From Ancylobacter novellus (lineage in GTDB: Bacteria > Pseudomonadota > Alphaproteobacteria > Rhizobiales > Xanthobacteraceae), in the NCBI GenBank assembly GCA_003241485.1, contig QFQD01000013.1, forward strand, positions 1 to 59,723: DNA of 59,723 bases. Reading direction: 5' to 3'. The translations under genes were made by a program, and so were the position numbers. Within the stretch, counting starts at the first letter, position 1. Each line of letters begins with the position of its first letter. Below the pieces are notes generated by a model. It ran no database searches and was not told the origin of the DNA. It saw only the letters and a list, made by a program, of their open reading frames with translations. Positions 8,995 to 16,758 of this stretch are shown here, in pieces.

Positions 8995-11900
8995 TCAGCG
9001 CGAGGCGGTCTTGCGGGGCACCGGGTTCATCTGGTCCCAGTCCTGCCCGGAACCACCATTGGCCTGCGCGTCGACCTGCTCCGGCGTCCATTTCTCCAGC
9101 GCGACCCGCGCCGAGGCGAGGGTGGAGGCATCGAGCTTGGCGGCGATCTCGTCGCGCTTGGCGCCGGCTTCCACATCGCCGCCGGCGGCCGCGACCGAGA
9201 ACCAGCGCCAGGCTTCCAACAGGTTGGTGCTTACGCCGAAGCCGCGCGCATAGAGCACGGCGAGATTGAACTGGCTGTCGCGCACGCCATGCTCGGCGGC
9301 GCGGGTGAACCACATCGCCGCCTCGCGATAGTCGGGCTGGCCGTCCACGCCGGCTGCGAGCAGCACGCCCAGATTGTGCATGGCGCGCACATTGCCGGCG
9401 CTCGCGGCCTGGGTATAGAGCGCGCGGGCGCGGGCAACGTCGCGGGTGACGCCTTCCGCGCCTTTCTCATACAGCGCGCCCAGCCGGTAGAGCGCGGGGA
9501 TCGAGCCACGATCGCCGGCGAAGGCGAACCACTCCGCTGCCCGTGCCATGCTGGCGGGAACGCCGATGCCCTCGAAGAAGCGATGGCCCATCTCGAAAGC
9601 CGCGTTCGCGTCACCCGAAAGCGCGGCGGCGCGCAGCGCCTGACTGCCGATGCTGCTCGGCAGGTCGCCGGGGGCGGACATGCTCGAGGGGCCTGGCGTC
9701 GCGGGCGGGGCGCCCGGGGCAGGCATGGCGGGAGCCGCCGGGGCGCTCTTGCGCGGCGCACCGACCGAGCCGGTGATGTCGTCCGGCAGCGGGGTGTTTC
9801 CCGGGGTTACATTTGGCGCGGCCGGCCGGGCGACGAGGGGCAAGCCGCCCGCCGGAATGGCCGCCCGCTGCTGGGTCTCGCGCATGACGCCGAGCAGGTG
9901 CCACGAGCCATAGGCAAGGCCTGAACCGCATATGCCGATCAGCAGCATGGCGCGGATGCGCGACAGCCAGCGGCTGGCGGATGACGGCGCCGGGCGCGCA
10001 TGCCGTTCGCCGACGCGGCTGTGCATTTCCGGCAGCACCACCGAGGCGGGTTGCGAGGCGCGCCGCGCCTGGGCGATGAATTGGGTACGGTTCGGCCCTT
10101 CCGCCGCCGGGTGTACTGGATCCTCGGCGATAGGCGCGGAAGCGCTCGCGCGCGCCGCCTTCGCGGTCTGCACGGCGGCGTTGAAGTCAAATTCGTCGCC
10201 CAGCGCACCATGCACCGGCGGATCGTCATCCGGCGTGAAGGCTGGAGCCGGTCGCGCGGCGGGTGCCGGAGCCGGCGCGACATAGGCGCTGGCGACCTGC
10301 GGCGAGCGCGCCAGTTCCTCAAGCGCGGCGCGCATGAGCTGCGGCTCGAACTCCTTGGGGATGGAGGCCGGCGGCGGGGTGAACACTGGCTGGACCGGCG
10401 TGGCCGGCACGGGGGCGGCCGCTACCGGCGCGGCCGGCGGTGGGGCCGCAAGGACGGGCGCGGGCGTCGGGACGGTGTCCTGTGCGGCAGGGGTGGCGGC
10501 CGCGGCGGCGCGCGCGGCCTCCATCGCGGCGACTTCACGCTTGAGCAGCGAGGCCGCGCCTGTCCCGCCCGCGTTGCGTGGCCTGTGGCCGGCATTGGCG
10601 AGCACGGTGGCGCGGGTTTCCTCCATCTGGATGAAGAGGTCGTTCACCGCGCGCTCGATGCCGGCCAACTGACCGGTGATCTGCGTGGAGGGCGTGGTTG
10701 CGGCATCGAGCTTCTGCGCGATTTCCGCGACCTGGCGGCTCAAGGCATCGAAATGCGGCGAATGATCGGGCGCGCTTACCGGCCGCTCGATCCGCTCGAT
10801 GCGGTCGGAAAGGCCGCGGAACAGTTCCTCCAGCCCGGCCGGCGCCTCGCGGCGGGCGGTGGCGAGGCTCTGCTGGATCGAGTCAAGGCGGCGGAAGATG
10901 TCCTCCAGCGGCAGGCTCGGCGCCGGCTGGCTGAGCAGGCGGTCCGCCAGCGTGTCGATGCGCCGCTCCAGCGTGCCGACGGCCGAACGGATCATGCCCT
11001 CGTCGACGACGGGCATCTGGCTCACCTTGGTGGCCAGCAGGGCCACCTGGTCGGCCAGCAGACGCAAGGTATCGGTCGACAGCGCGCGGCCCAGCAGGTC
11101 GCGAATTTCCGAGGCCTGCGACTGCAGCCGGGCAATGGCGGCACCGTCGACGGATTTCGCGTTGACGATGTCGATCTTGCGCTCGAGCGTCTCGATCCGG
11201 CCGAGCAGCACAGCGGGATGCTCCGGCAGCTTCAGCCCGACGATCATGTCACGCAGCGCTTGCAGTGTCGCGCGAAGCTCTTCATCGCCGGCCTCGGAGC
11301 GTTCGGAACGCTCGACCAGACGGGTCACGGTGCGCTGCAGCTCATCGACGGCGCGCCGCGGCGCCAGAGCGCCGATGACCTGCCTCATGCTGGCCAGTTC
11401 GCGCTGGAGCGCACCGAGCGTTTCGACCGGCGGGGCCGATCGTTCGGCGGCGGAGAGCGGCGGCAGCTCCGGCGACGGCGCGGCAGGCCGCTCGGGCGCG
11501 CTGCTACGTTCATGGGCCATCCGCTCGTTCGTATGGCGTTCGGCGAGGCTGCGATCGGCGCTGCTTCGACCAGCCGGGTTTCGCTCGGCGAATCCACGAT
11601 CCAGCTCGTGCTGGCGTGCGGCGATCTCGGCCACGGCGGCCTCGATGGCTTCCGGGCCGGGAGCGGGAGAGGAGCGGTAGTCGGGTCGATAGTCGCGGCG
11701 GCCGATGGCTTCGGCGGTGCGGACAATGTCGTTCATCCGCTGCTCGAAGCGCTCATTGCCGGGGCGCTGCCGCGGCGAGGGCATCGCGTCGATGCGTTCA
11801 TTGATCTGCCGCAGCGCGGCGTCGAGACGGCTATCGGCGGTGGCGACAGCCGGCGGCGGCGGGGCGGGTGGCTGGTAGCTCTTCGGTGCGGTTTCCGCTG

Positions 11901-12138
11901 TCGGGGCGGAGACGACCAGGCGATCGATCGCGCCGGAAAGCTCCTGGATGCGGCGCTGCAGGTCCTCCACCGTGCCGCCGGCGGCCGTTGCCGTCTGCGT
12001 CACGCCGGCATTGGACGCGAGCAACTGGGACTTGAGCCATTGGTCGAGCGGCTGGCCCGCGCGCAGCGCGGCCTCGCTCATCGCCCGCCAGGCTTCGGGA
12101 GCGATCTGGCCTGTGGTGGAAGTGGCCCCTTGCCTCAC
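8995..12138 (-). CDS. PodJ-like polarity protein with coiled coils, one membrane span and Sel1 repeats
   Basis: Large (1047 aa) protein starting at GTG 12138. The N-terminus has the short APEAWRAMSEAALRAGQPLDQWL motif type seen in PodJ-like proteins (here split across residues 13-36). Long charged coiled-coil regions follow to about 500, then an Ala/Pro-rich linker to about 650. A single transmembrane helix lies near 728-750 (AMLLIGICGSGLAYGSW) and Sel1/TPR-like repeats at about 830-1010 (ALYRLGALYEKG, AMHNLGVLLAAG, SQFNLAVLYARG). The order cytoplasmic coiled coil, one span, periplasmic Sel1 repeats is that of PodJ, which recruits polar growth and cell-cycle factors in alphaproteobacteria. 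A C-terminal peptidoglycan-binding domain is not seen. The C-terminus is 12 bases from the convergent pdeM stop. Confidence 0.75.
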   Translation of the reverse strand: MRQGATSTTGQIAPEAWRAMSEAALRAGQPLDQWLKSQLLASNAGVTQTATAAGGTVEDLQRRIQELSGAIDRLVVSAPTAETAPKSYQPPAPPPPAVATADSRLDAALRQINERIDAMPSPRQRPGNERFEQRMNDIVRTAEAIGRRDYRPDYRSSPAPGPEAIEAAVAEIAARQHELDRGFAERNPAGRSSADRSLAERHTNERMAHERSSAPERPAAPSPELPPLSAAERSAPPVETLGALQRELASMRQVIGALAPRRAVDELQRTVTRLVERSERSEAGDEELRATLQALRDMIVGLKLPEHPAVLLGRIETLERKIDIVNAKSVDGAAIARLQSQASEIRDLLGRALSTDTLRLLADQVALLATKVSQMPVVDEGMIRSAVGTLERRIDTLADRLLSQPAPSLPLEDIFRRLDSIQQSLATARREAPAGLEELFRGLSDRIERIERPVSAPDHSPHFDALSRQVAEIAQKLDAATTPSTQITGQLAGIERAVNDLFIQMEETRATVLANAGHRPRNAGGTGAASLLKREVAAMEAARAAAAATPAAQDTVPTPAPVLAAPPPAAPVAAAPVPATPVQPVFTPPPASIPKEFEPQLMRAALEELARSPQVASAYVAPAPAPAARPAPAFTPDDDPPVHGALGDEFDFNAAVQTAKAARASASAPIAEDPVHPAAEGPNRTQFIAQARRASQPASVVLPEMHSRVGERHARPAPSSASRWLSRIRAMLLIGICGSGLAYGSWHLLGVMRETQQRAAIPAGGLPLVARPAAPNVTPGNTPLPDDITGSVGAPRKSAPAAPAMPAPGAPPATPGPSSMSAPGDLPSSIGSQALRAAALSGDANAAFEMGHRFFEGIGVPASMARAAEWFAFAGDRGSIPALYRLGALYEKGAEGVTRDVARARALYTQAASAGNVRAMHNLGVLLAAGVDGQPDYREAAMWFTRAAEHGVRDSQFNLAVLYARGFGVSTNLLEAWRWFSVAAAGGDVEAGAKRDEIAAKLDASTLASARVALEKWTPEQVDAQANGGSGQDWDQMNPVPRKTASR

Positions 12139-12257
12139 CGTTGTCTCCGTCGCGTCGGGCGCCGAGGCGGCGAGAATCGCCGTGCATCAGCGCTGGAGGC
12201 TGCTGCACCGACTGTTCAATTTTCTTGGTAAATGTCGCGTTAATGAGCTGCCGCAAA

Positions 12258-12265
12258 TTAACCAT
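12258..12265. promoter_or_regulatory. CtrA half-site-like TTAACCAT upstream of the PodJ-like gene
   Basis: TTAACCAT, the well-known CtrA half-site form, lies about 120 bases upstream of the GTG of the minus-strand gene. A second TTAA sits at 12240-12243, but the gap of 14 does not fit the TTAA-N7-TTAA full site. The rest of 12139-12589 is the shared divergent promoter region of the PodJ-like and merR genes and holds no gene I can support. Confidence 0.25.
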
Positions 12266-12489
12266 GAATGCGCGTGGTCGCCGCGCTATGCGGGCCAACT
12301 GGCGATGGCGTCTGTCTACTCAGCGGCGTCCGGCGCGGGGAGAGTCGGCGCTTTGACCTGCAGCTTACCTATGGGCGAAAGCTCCATGGATCGGGGAAAG
12401 CCGACTTTCATTGCCGATGAAAGCAAATGGCCAATTTTCTGAAATTCCTTAAAAATCAGAACCTTGACTGCTCATTTAACAGTAAGTTG

Positions 12490-12523
12490 CCCTAACGTAG
12501 GGTGCGACTTTCTCCCCCTAGGG
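12490..12523. promoter_or_regulatory. Two related CCCTA/TAGGG palindromes upstream of merR
   Basis: CCCTA-ACG-TAGGG (12490-12502) is followed by CCCTAGGG (12516-12523), both built from the same half-site, with centres about 23 bases apart. They lie 67-100 bases before the merR start. MerR proteins bind dyads in their own promoters, so autoregulation is a reasonable inference. Confidence 0.4.
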
Positions 12524-12589
12524 AACCTCGTCTGCAACACTCCGGTCAACCTTCCTGACGTGTCCCGTCAAAACATTCGGAGTTCCGAG

Positions 12590-13021
12590 ATGGATTTCTC
12601 CTCTTTCGAGGCTGAGCGCATCGCCGACCGTCACGCCGCGTCGACCACCGACGTGCAGTTCTTCACCATCGGTGACCTCGCCCGCGAGTTCGACGTGACC
12701 TTGCGCGCCCTGCGCTTCTATGAGGACAAGGGTCTGCTCTCGCCGCGTCGCGAAGGCCTGACCCGGCTTTACAGCGCGGCCGAGCGGGCGCGTCTCGCGA
12801 TCATCCTCAAGGGCAAGAAGCTCGGCTTCACCCTTGCCGAGATCAAGGCGATGGTCGCTCTGCGCGAAGGCACCGCGATGCCGGCCGGTGGCCTTGCGCT
12901 CACCCGCGAGAAATGCGCGGAGCAGCTGGCGCTTCTTGAGCAGCAGAAGACCGAGATCGAGGAAGCCATCGGCGAACTGCGTCAGATGGTTGCCGCGTTC
13001 CCGGTGCGCAGCGCCGCCTGA
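12590..13021 (+). CDS. MerR family transcriptional regulator
   Basis: 143 aa from ATG 12590 (MDFSSFEAERIADRH); the frame is open further upstream but that part is not protein-like, and a GGAG site lies at 12579. The winged-helix part starts at FFTIGDLAREFDVTLRALRFYEDKGLL, the classic MerR DNA-binding segment (given here in shortened form: TIGDLAREFDVTLRALRFY). It continues with SAAERARLAIILKGKKLGFTL and a C-terminal coiled-coil helix (EKCAEQLALLEQQKTEIEEA). No conserved Cys metal ligands occur, so it is not a metal sensor. Relatives often control fatty-acid or leucine breakdown or stress genes. The next gene is a DsbA-fold isomerase, separated by a terminator, so the regulator is probably monocistronic. 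Confidence 0.88.
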   Translation: MDFSSFEAERIADRHAASTTDVQFFTIGDLAREFDVTLRALRFYEDKGLLSPRREGLTRLYSAAERARLAIILKGKKLGFTLAEIKAMVALREGTAMPAGGLALTREKCAEQLALLEQQKTEIEEAIGELRQMVAAFPVRSAA

Positions 13022-13057
13022 ACGGCGCTTTTCTCCCGCTTGTCGACCCGAATTTGC

Positions 13058-13087
13058 AGCGGCGCCTCCGGGCGCCGTTGCCGTTTT
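13058..13087 (+). terminator. Intrinsic terminator after merR
   Basis: CGGCGCC (13060-13066) and GGCGCCG (13071-13077) form a 7-bp stem with a TCCG tetraloop, extended by AG/TT pairs. A TTTT tract follows at 13084-13087. It lies 37 bases after the merR stop. Confidence 0.75.
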
Positions 13088-13190
13088 GGTGGCGGGGACG
13101 GGAACGTTCGGATTTCCCCAACGGCGCTTGATGCTCTAGCCTGCGCAGCCCGCTGCGATGCGGCATGTGAGTTTGCGAGCCGAGAGCGCC

Positions 13191-13805
13191 ATGTCCCGTT
13201 CCATCGACTATTACTTCTCCACCCACAGCCCCTGGGCCTTCGTCGGCTATGCCGCCTTCCAGGATGTGGCGCGCCGTCATGGGGCCCGCATCAATTTCCG
13301 TCCGGTATTTCTCGGCGAACTGTTCGCGGAGACAGGGGGCCTGCCTTTGGCCAAGCGCCACCCGGCCCGCCAGCGCTACCGGATCGTGGAGCTGAAGCGC
13401 TGGCGGGAGGCGCGCGGGCTTGATTTTCATCTCAGCCCGGCGCACTGGCCGTTCGATACCGGCCCCGCGGACCGGCTCATCATTGCGGCACAGATCGCCG
13501 GTCACGACGTCGGCCCGCTGGTCGGCCGTCTGGCATCCGGCGCCTGGCAGCGGCAGGAGAATGTCGCCGACACGGCCGCACTCGCCGCCATCCTTGCCGA
13601 ACTCGGTCTGCCGGAAGCACTGCTGGAACTCGCGGACAGCGACAAGGCCCGCGCCATCTACCAGACCAACCATGCCGATGCGGTGGAGGCCGATGTCTTC
13701 GGATCACCCTCCTATGTGCTCGACGGCGAGGTGTTCTGGGGGCAGGATCGGATCGAACTTCTCGATGCGGCGTTGTCCAGCGGGCGCGCGCCGCTGACGC
13801 CCTGA
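13191..13805 (+). CDS. 2-hydroxychromene-2-carboxylate isomerase family protein (DsbA-like fold)
   Basis: 204 aa from ATG 13191 (MSRSIDYYFS); upstream in-frame codons are ignored. The thioredoxin-like DsbA/HCCA-isomerase family is shown by YYFSTHSPWAFVGY at the N-terminus, with a Ser in place of the CxxC of disulfide oxidases. The C-terminal FGSPSYVLDGEVFWGQDR has the family's cis-proline (GSPS) and WGQDR end. Members use glutathione to isomerise aromatic breakdown intermediates, but many are found outside aromatic pathways, as here. No ring-cleavage genes are nearby, so the substrate is unknown. The downstream small secreted protein begins 36 bases later. Confidence 0.88.
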   Translation: MSRSIDYYFSTHSPWAFVGYAAFQDVARRHGARINFRPVFLGELFAETGGLPLAKRHPARQRYRIVELKRWREARGLDFHLSPAHWPFDTGPADRLIIAAQIAGHDVGPLVGRLASGAWQRQENVADTAALAAILAELGLPEALLELADSDKARAIYQTNHADAVEADVFGSPSYVLDGEVFWGQDRIELLDAALSSGRAPLTP

Positions 13806-13841
13806 TCGGCCTGCCGCCGACGGAGAGCAAGGGAGGAGCCC

Positions 13842-14369
13842 ATGCGAAGGGTGATCCACGTCGCGATCCTGCTCGCATTCGCGCCGTTGTTCCAGCTGGC
13901 GGCCTCGCCCGCCATTGCGCAGGCATCGCCGCCACTGCCCGGCGCTGCCTCGCCGCGCTTCACGCTTCAACCCGTGGAGGGCGGCGTACTGAAGCTCGAC
14001 ACGCGCACCGGCGCGCTGTCCTTCTGCTCGACCCGGGCGGGTGGCAGCGCGGGCAATTGGGTGTGCGAGGCCGTGCCGGAGGACCGCGCTGCGCTGGAAG
14101 CGGAGATCGCCCGGCTTCAGGCGCGTATCGCCGAGCTGGAAAAAGGGCGTGCGGGCGTGCCCGACATCATGGCCCCGGCCCTGCCGCCCTCTTCGGGTGA
14201 AACTCCCGCGCTGCCGGAAAGCGGCCCGCCGCCGGACCGCCGAGACCCGGCCGAGGCGGAGCGCCAGCTCGACCGCGCCATGGACATGGCCGAGCGCGTG
14301 TTCCGCCGCTTCTTCGACATGGTGAACCGGCTGCGCAGCGAGCCCGCGCCGCAGGACCAGAAGCTCTGA
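13842..14369 (+). CDS. Hypothetical exported protein
   Basis: 175 aa with a clear signal peptide (MRRVIHVAILLAFAPL, cleavage near AIAQA). A small beta-like stretch (RFTLQPVEGGVLKLDTRTG, then SFCSTR and NWVCEAV with two Cys that could pair) is followed by a coiled coil near 85-105 (LEAEIARLQARIAELEKG), a Pro-rich spacer and a helical, basic C-terminus. This layout is common among uncharacterised Hyphomicrobiales periplasmic proteins. I recognise no enzyme motif. It is convergent with the esterase, whose stop is 11 bases away. Confidence 0.7.
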   Translation: MRRVIHVAILLAFAPLFQLAASPAIAQASPPLPGAASPRFTLQPVEGGVLKLDTRTGALSFCSTRAGGSAGNWVCEAVPEDRAALEAEIARLQARIAELEKGRAGVPDIMAPALPPSSGETPALPESGPPPDRRDPAEAERQLDRAMDMAERVFRRFFDMVNRLRSEPAPQDQKL

Positions 14370-14380
14370 GGTTTCCCGCG

Positions 14381-15379
14381 TCAGACCGAGCTTACGAAGG
14401 CATAGGAACGCGCCAGCGCCTGGTCGGTGATCGTGCCAGGGAAGCCGATGAAGACGTGGCAGCCGCCGGCATAGACCGCGAGCTGGGCCGGATTGCCGGC
14501 CGCCAGCCAGCGCGGCGCCATGAACAGCGTGTCGTCGAGCAGCGCGTCGCGCGTGCCGATGGTGAACAGCGCCGGCGGCATGCCATTGAGATCGGCATGC
14601 AGCGGGGAGATATCGGGCGCGGCGACATCGCCGCCCTCGCGCAGGAAATGCCCGACGAAGACATTGATGTCGCGGGTGTTGAGCACCAGCGGCTCGTCGC
14701 CCCACAGCCGCGCGCTCGGCGTCAGGCCGAGGTCGTAGCACCCCGCGGTGAGGTTCGCGGCGCGAAACGGTGTGAGCCCGTGCTTGTCGCGCAGCCGCAG
14801 CAAGGTGACGACGGAGAGGTGGGCGCCCGCCGATTCGCCGCCGATGACGAAACGCTCCGTGCCGAAGCGCGCGGCCCCTTCGCGCAGCAGCCAGAGCGCG
14901 GCGGCCTCGCAATCGTCCGGGGCGGCGGGGTAGGGGGCTTCGGGCGCCAGCCGGTAGTCGACAGAAACCACGGCAAAGCCGGTGCGTTCGACGAAGCGGT
15001 GGTTCAGCCCGTCATTCTCCCGCGCCGATCCAAGCGTCCAGCCACCGCCGTGAATGTGGAGATAGACACCCTTGGCCGGTTCCGGCGGCGTGAGGATGCG
15101 CAGCGGTATCGGCCCGTGCGGGCCGGCGATCTCGATCACCTGCGCATAGGGGCTTTCGGGCGCGAGCGGGAAGGGGCCCTTGCCCTCGAGCCGCAGCTTG
15201 CGCAGCATCGCCATGGGAAAGACCCACCGGTCAGGCACGGCGCCGAGCGCCTTGACGATGCTCGCATTCACCGCGCGTGTATCCGGCGCAATGGAGGCCG
15301 GGTCGAACACGGTCGGGTCGATGGAGATGTCCGAGGCCACGGCCGGTGGCCGGGACGAAGTGGCGAGAGGCGAGGACAT
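14381..15379 (-). CDS. Alpha/beta hydrolase, hormone-sensitive-lipase family esterase
   Basis: 332 aa. The HIHGGGW oxyanion motif lies near residue 110, and the nucleophile elbow is GGESAGAHL (Ser about 184). An Asp in the TIGTRDALLDD region and His in AGGCHVF near the C-terminus complete the triad. These define the HSL (family IV) carboxylesterases, which split short acyl esters. No signal peptide, so cytoplasmic. It stands alone: divergent from yjbQ across 117 bases and convergent with the hypothetical secreted gene. Substrate cannot be predicted. Confidence 0.9.
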   Translation of the reverse strand: MSSPLATSSRPPAVASDISIDPTVFDPASIAPDTRAVNASIVKALGAVPDRWVFPMAMLRKLRLEGKGPFPLAPESPYAQVIEIAGPHGPIPLRILTPPEPAKGVYLHIHGGGWTLGSARENDGLNHRFVERTGFAVVSVDYRLAPEAPYPAAPDDCEAAALWLLREGAARFGTERFVIGGESAGAHLSVVTLLRLRDKHGLTPFRAANLTAGCYDLGLTPSARLWGDEPLVLNTRDINVFVGHFLREGGDVAAPDISPLHADLNGMPPALFTIGTRDALLDDTLFMAPRWLAAGNPAQLAVYAGGCHVFIGFPGTITDQALARSYAFVSSV

Positions 15380-15496
15380 GAGGCGTTCACGCTCCGGCGA
15401 TGGAGTTGGAGGAAGCTGTCATCGGGGGCTGATGTGCCCTATCCAACCCCAGCCGGACGCATTCGTCCAGCTTGCAGTCACTGAAACGAGGTTTCG

Positions 15497-15961
15497 ATGA
15501 GCCGCATCCGCCTGTCGCCGTCGCGCGAAACCCCGGTGACGCGGCGCTTTTCCACCGTGCTGTCGGTCGACACGCCGAGCCGCGGCTTTACCGACCTCAC
15601 GGAAGTGGTTCGCCGCTTTGTCGCCGAAATCGGCGCCCGCGATGGCGAGGTGTCGCTGTTCTGCCGGCACACCTCGGCCTCGCTCACCATTCAGGAGAAC
15701 GCCGACCCGGATGTGCGCGTCGATCTGCTGACCGCGCTCGACCGGCTGGCCCCCCAGCATGCTGGCTGGGTGCACGACACGGAGGGGCCGGACGACATGC
15801 CGGCACATGTGAAGGCGGTGCTGACGGGCATTCACCTCGCCATTCCTGTGATGGATGGGCGCCTGGCGCTCGGCACCTGGCAGGGCATCTATCTGATTGA
15901 GCATCGCACCCGCGGCCATCGCCGCGAATTGGTTGTGGCGTTTGTCGGCGATGCCCACTAA
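15497..15961 (+). CDS. yjbQ: YjbQ family (UPF0047) protein
   Basis: 154 aa. The family signature is CRHTSASLTIQENADPDVRVD (residues about 56-75, quoted here as CRHTSASLTIQENADP), followed by HVKAVLTGIHLAIPV and LGTWQGIYLIEHR near the end. YjbQ proteins are small trimers linked to secondary thiamine-phosphate synthase activity; the physiological role is unsettled. The length is slightly above the usual ~140 because of an extra N-terminal tail. No thiamine genes are adjacent. The following response regulator starts about 100 bases downstream and need not share a transcript. Confidence 0.9.
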   Translation: MSRIRLSPSRETPVTRRFSTVLSVDTPSRGFTDLTEVVRRFVAEIGARDGEVSLFCRHTSASLTIQENADPDVRVDLLTALDRLAPQHAGWVHDTEGPDDMPAHVKAVLTGIHLAIPVMDGRLALGTWQGIYLIEHRTRGHRRELVVAFVGDAH

Positions 15962-16062
15962 AGGTCGTTACGGAACTCCACGGCAAGGGTTCCAGAACAC
16001 CATCATCGCAAGCGCGGCATGCGGAGAGCGCGTGGCGCGCGGATGGAAAGGGCCGCTGAGAA

Positions 16063-16731
16063 GTGGACACGACGACGAGTTTCCGGCTGGTGATCGCGGA
16101 TGATCATCCGCTGTTCCGGGGCGCCCTGCGCGAGGCCGTCTCCCGGCAGTTTCCTGCCGTCGAGCTGTTCGAGGCGGGCGGCTTCGAGGATCTTCAGGCC
16201 CTCTTGGAGCGCGAGAGCGACTTCGACCTCGTGCTGCTGGACCTCACCATGCCGGGCGTGCGTGGCTTTTCCGGGCTGATGTATCTGCGCGCGCAGTATC
16301 CCGGCGTTCCCGTGGTGGTGGTTTCCGCCAATGAGGAAGCCGGCGTCATCCGCAACTGCATGGAGTTCGGTGCCTCCGGTTTCATTCCCAAGACCAGCGC
16401 CGTCGACACCATGCGCGAGGCGATCGCCGCCGTGCTGGAGGGGCGCACCTGGACGCCGCCCGATGTGAACCTTGACGACGGTTCCGACAAGGAAACGCAG
16501 GCGCTGGTGGCGCGTCTCGCGACGCTGACGCCGCAGCAGGTGCGCGTGCTGATGATGCTTTCCGAGGGGTTGCTGAACAAGCAGATCGCCTATGAGCTCG
16601 GCGTCTCCGAGGCGACGGTGAAGGCTCATGTCTCCGCCATTCTGCAGAAACTTGGGGTGGAGAGCCGCACCCAGGCGGTGATCGCCGCCGCCAAGATCGA
16701 AGGCGGGACCTGGTCACAGGCGGCGAGCTAG
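16063..16731 (+). CDS. LuxR-type (NarL/FixJ family) response regulator, orphan
   Basis: 222 aa from GTG 16063. The receiver domain (residues 8-125) has the acidic pair Asp13-Asp14, phospho-acceptor Asp60 (LLDLTMPG), Ser88 and Lys110. The C-terminal LuxR HTH (about 150-215) is complete, with LTPQQVRVLMMLSEGLLNKQIA and SEATVKAHV. No histidine kinase gene is near, so its partner is elsewhere or it responds to another signal. It converges on the FGGY kinase gene 28 bases away, so it is not part of the polyol operon. Confidence 0.9.
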   Translation: MDTTTSFRLVIADDHPLFRGALREAVSRQFPAVELFEAGGFEDLQALLERESDFDLVLLDLTMPGVRGFSGLMYLRAQYPGVPVVVVSANEEAGVIRNCMEFGASGFIPKTSAVDTMREAIAAVLEGRTWTPPDVNLDDGSDKETQALVARLATLTPQQVRVLMMLSEGLLNKQIAYELGVSEATVKAHVSAILQKLGVESRTQAVIAAAKIEGGTWSQAAS

Positions 16732-16758
16732 TCCGGGCGCGGTGGAAGCGGCAGGCGA

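Noticed and set aside
10000..12231. 743-residue frame on the plus strand
   Set aside because: It is antisense to the PodJ-like gene; long shadow frames are expected at this GC content and the translation is Arg/Gly-rich with no domain.
12258..12265. Full CtrA box TTAA-N7-TTAA
   Set aside because: The two TTAA sites are 14 bases apart, so only a half-site can be claimed.
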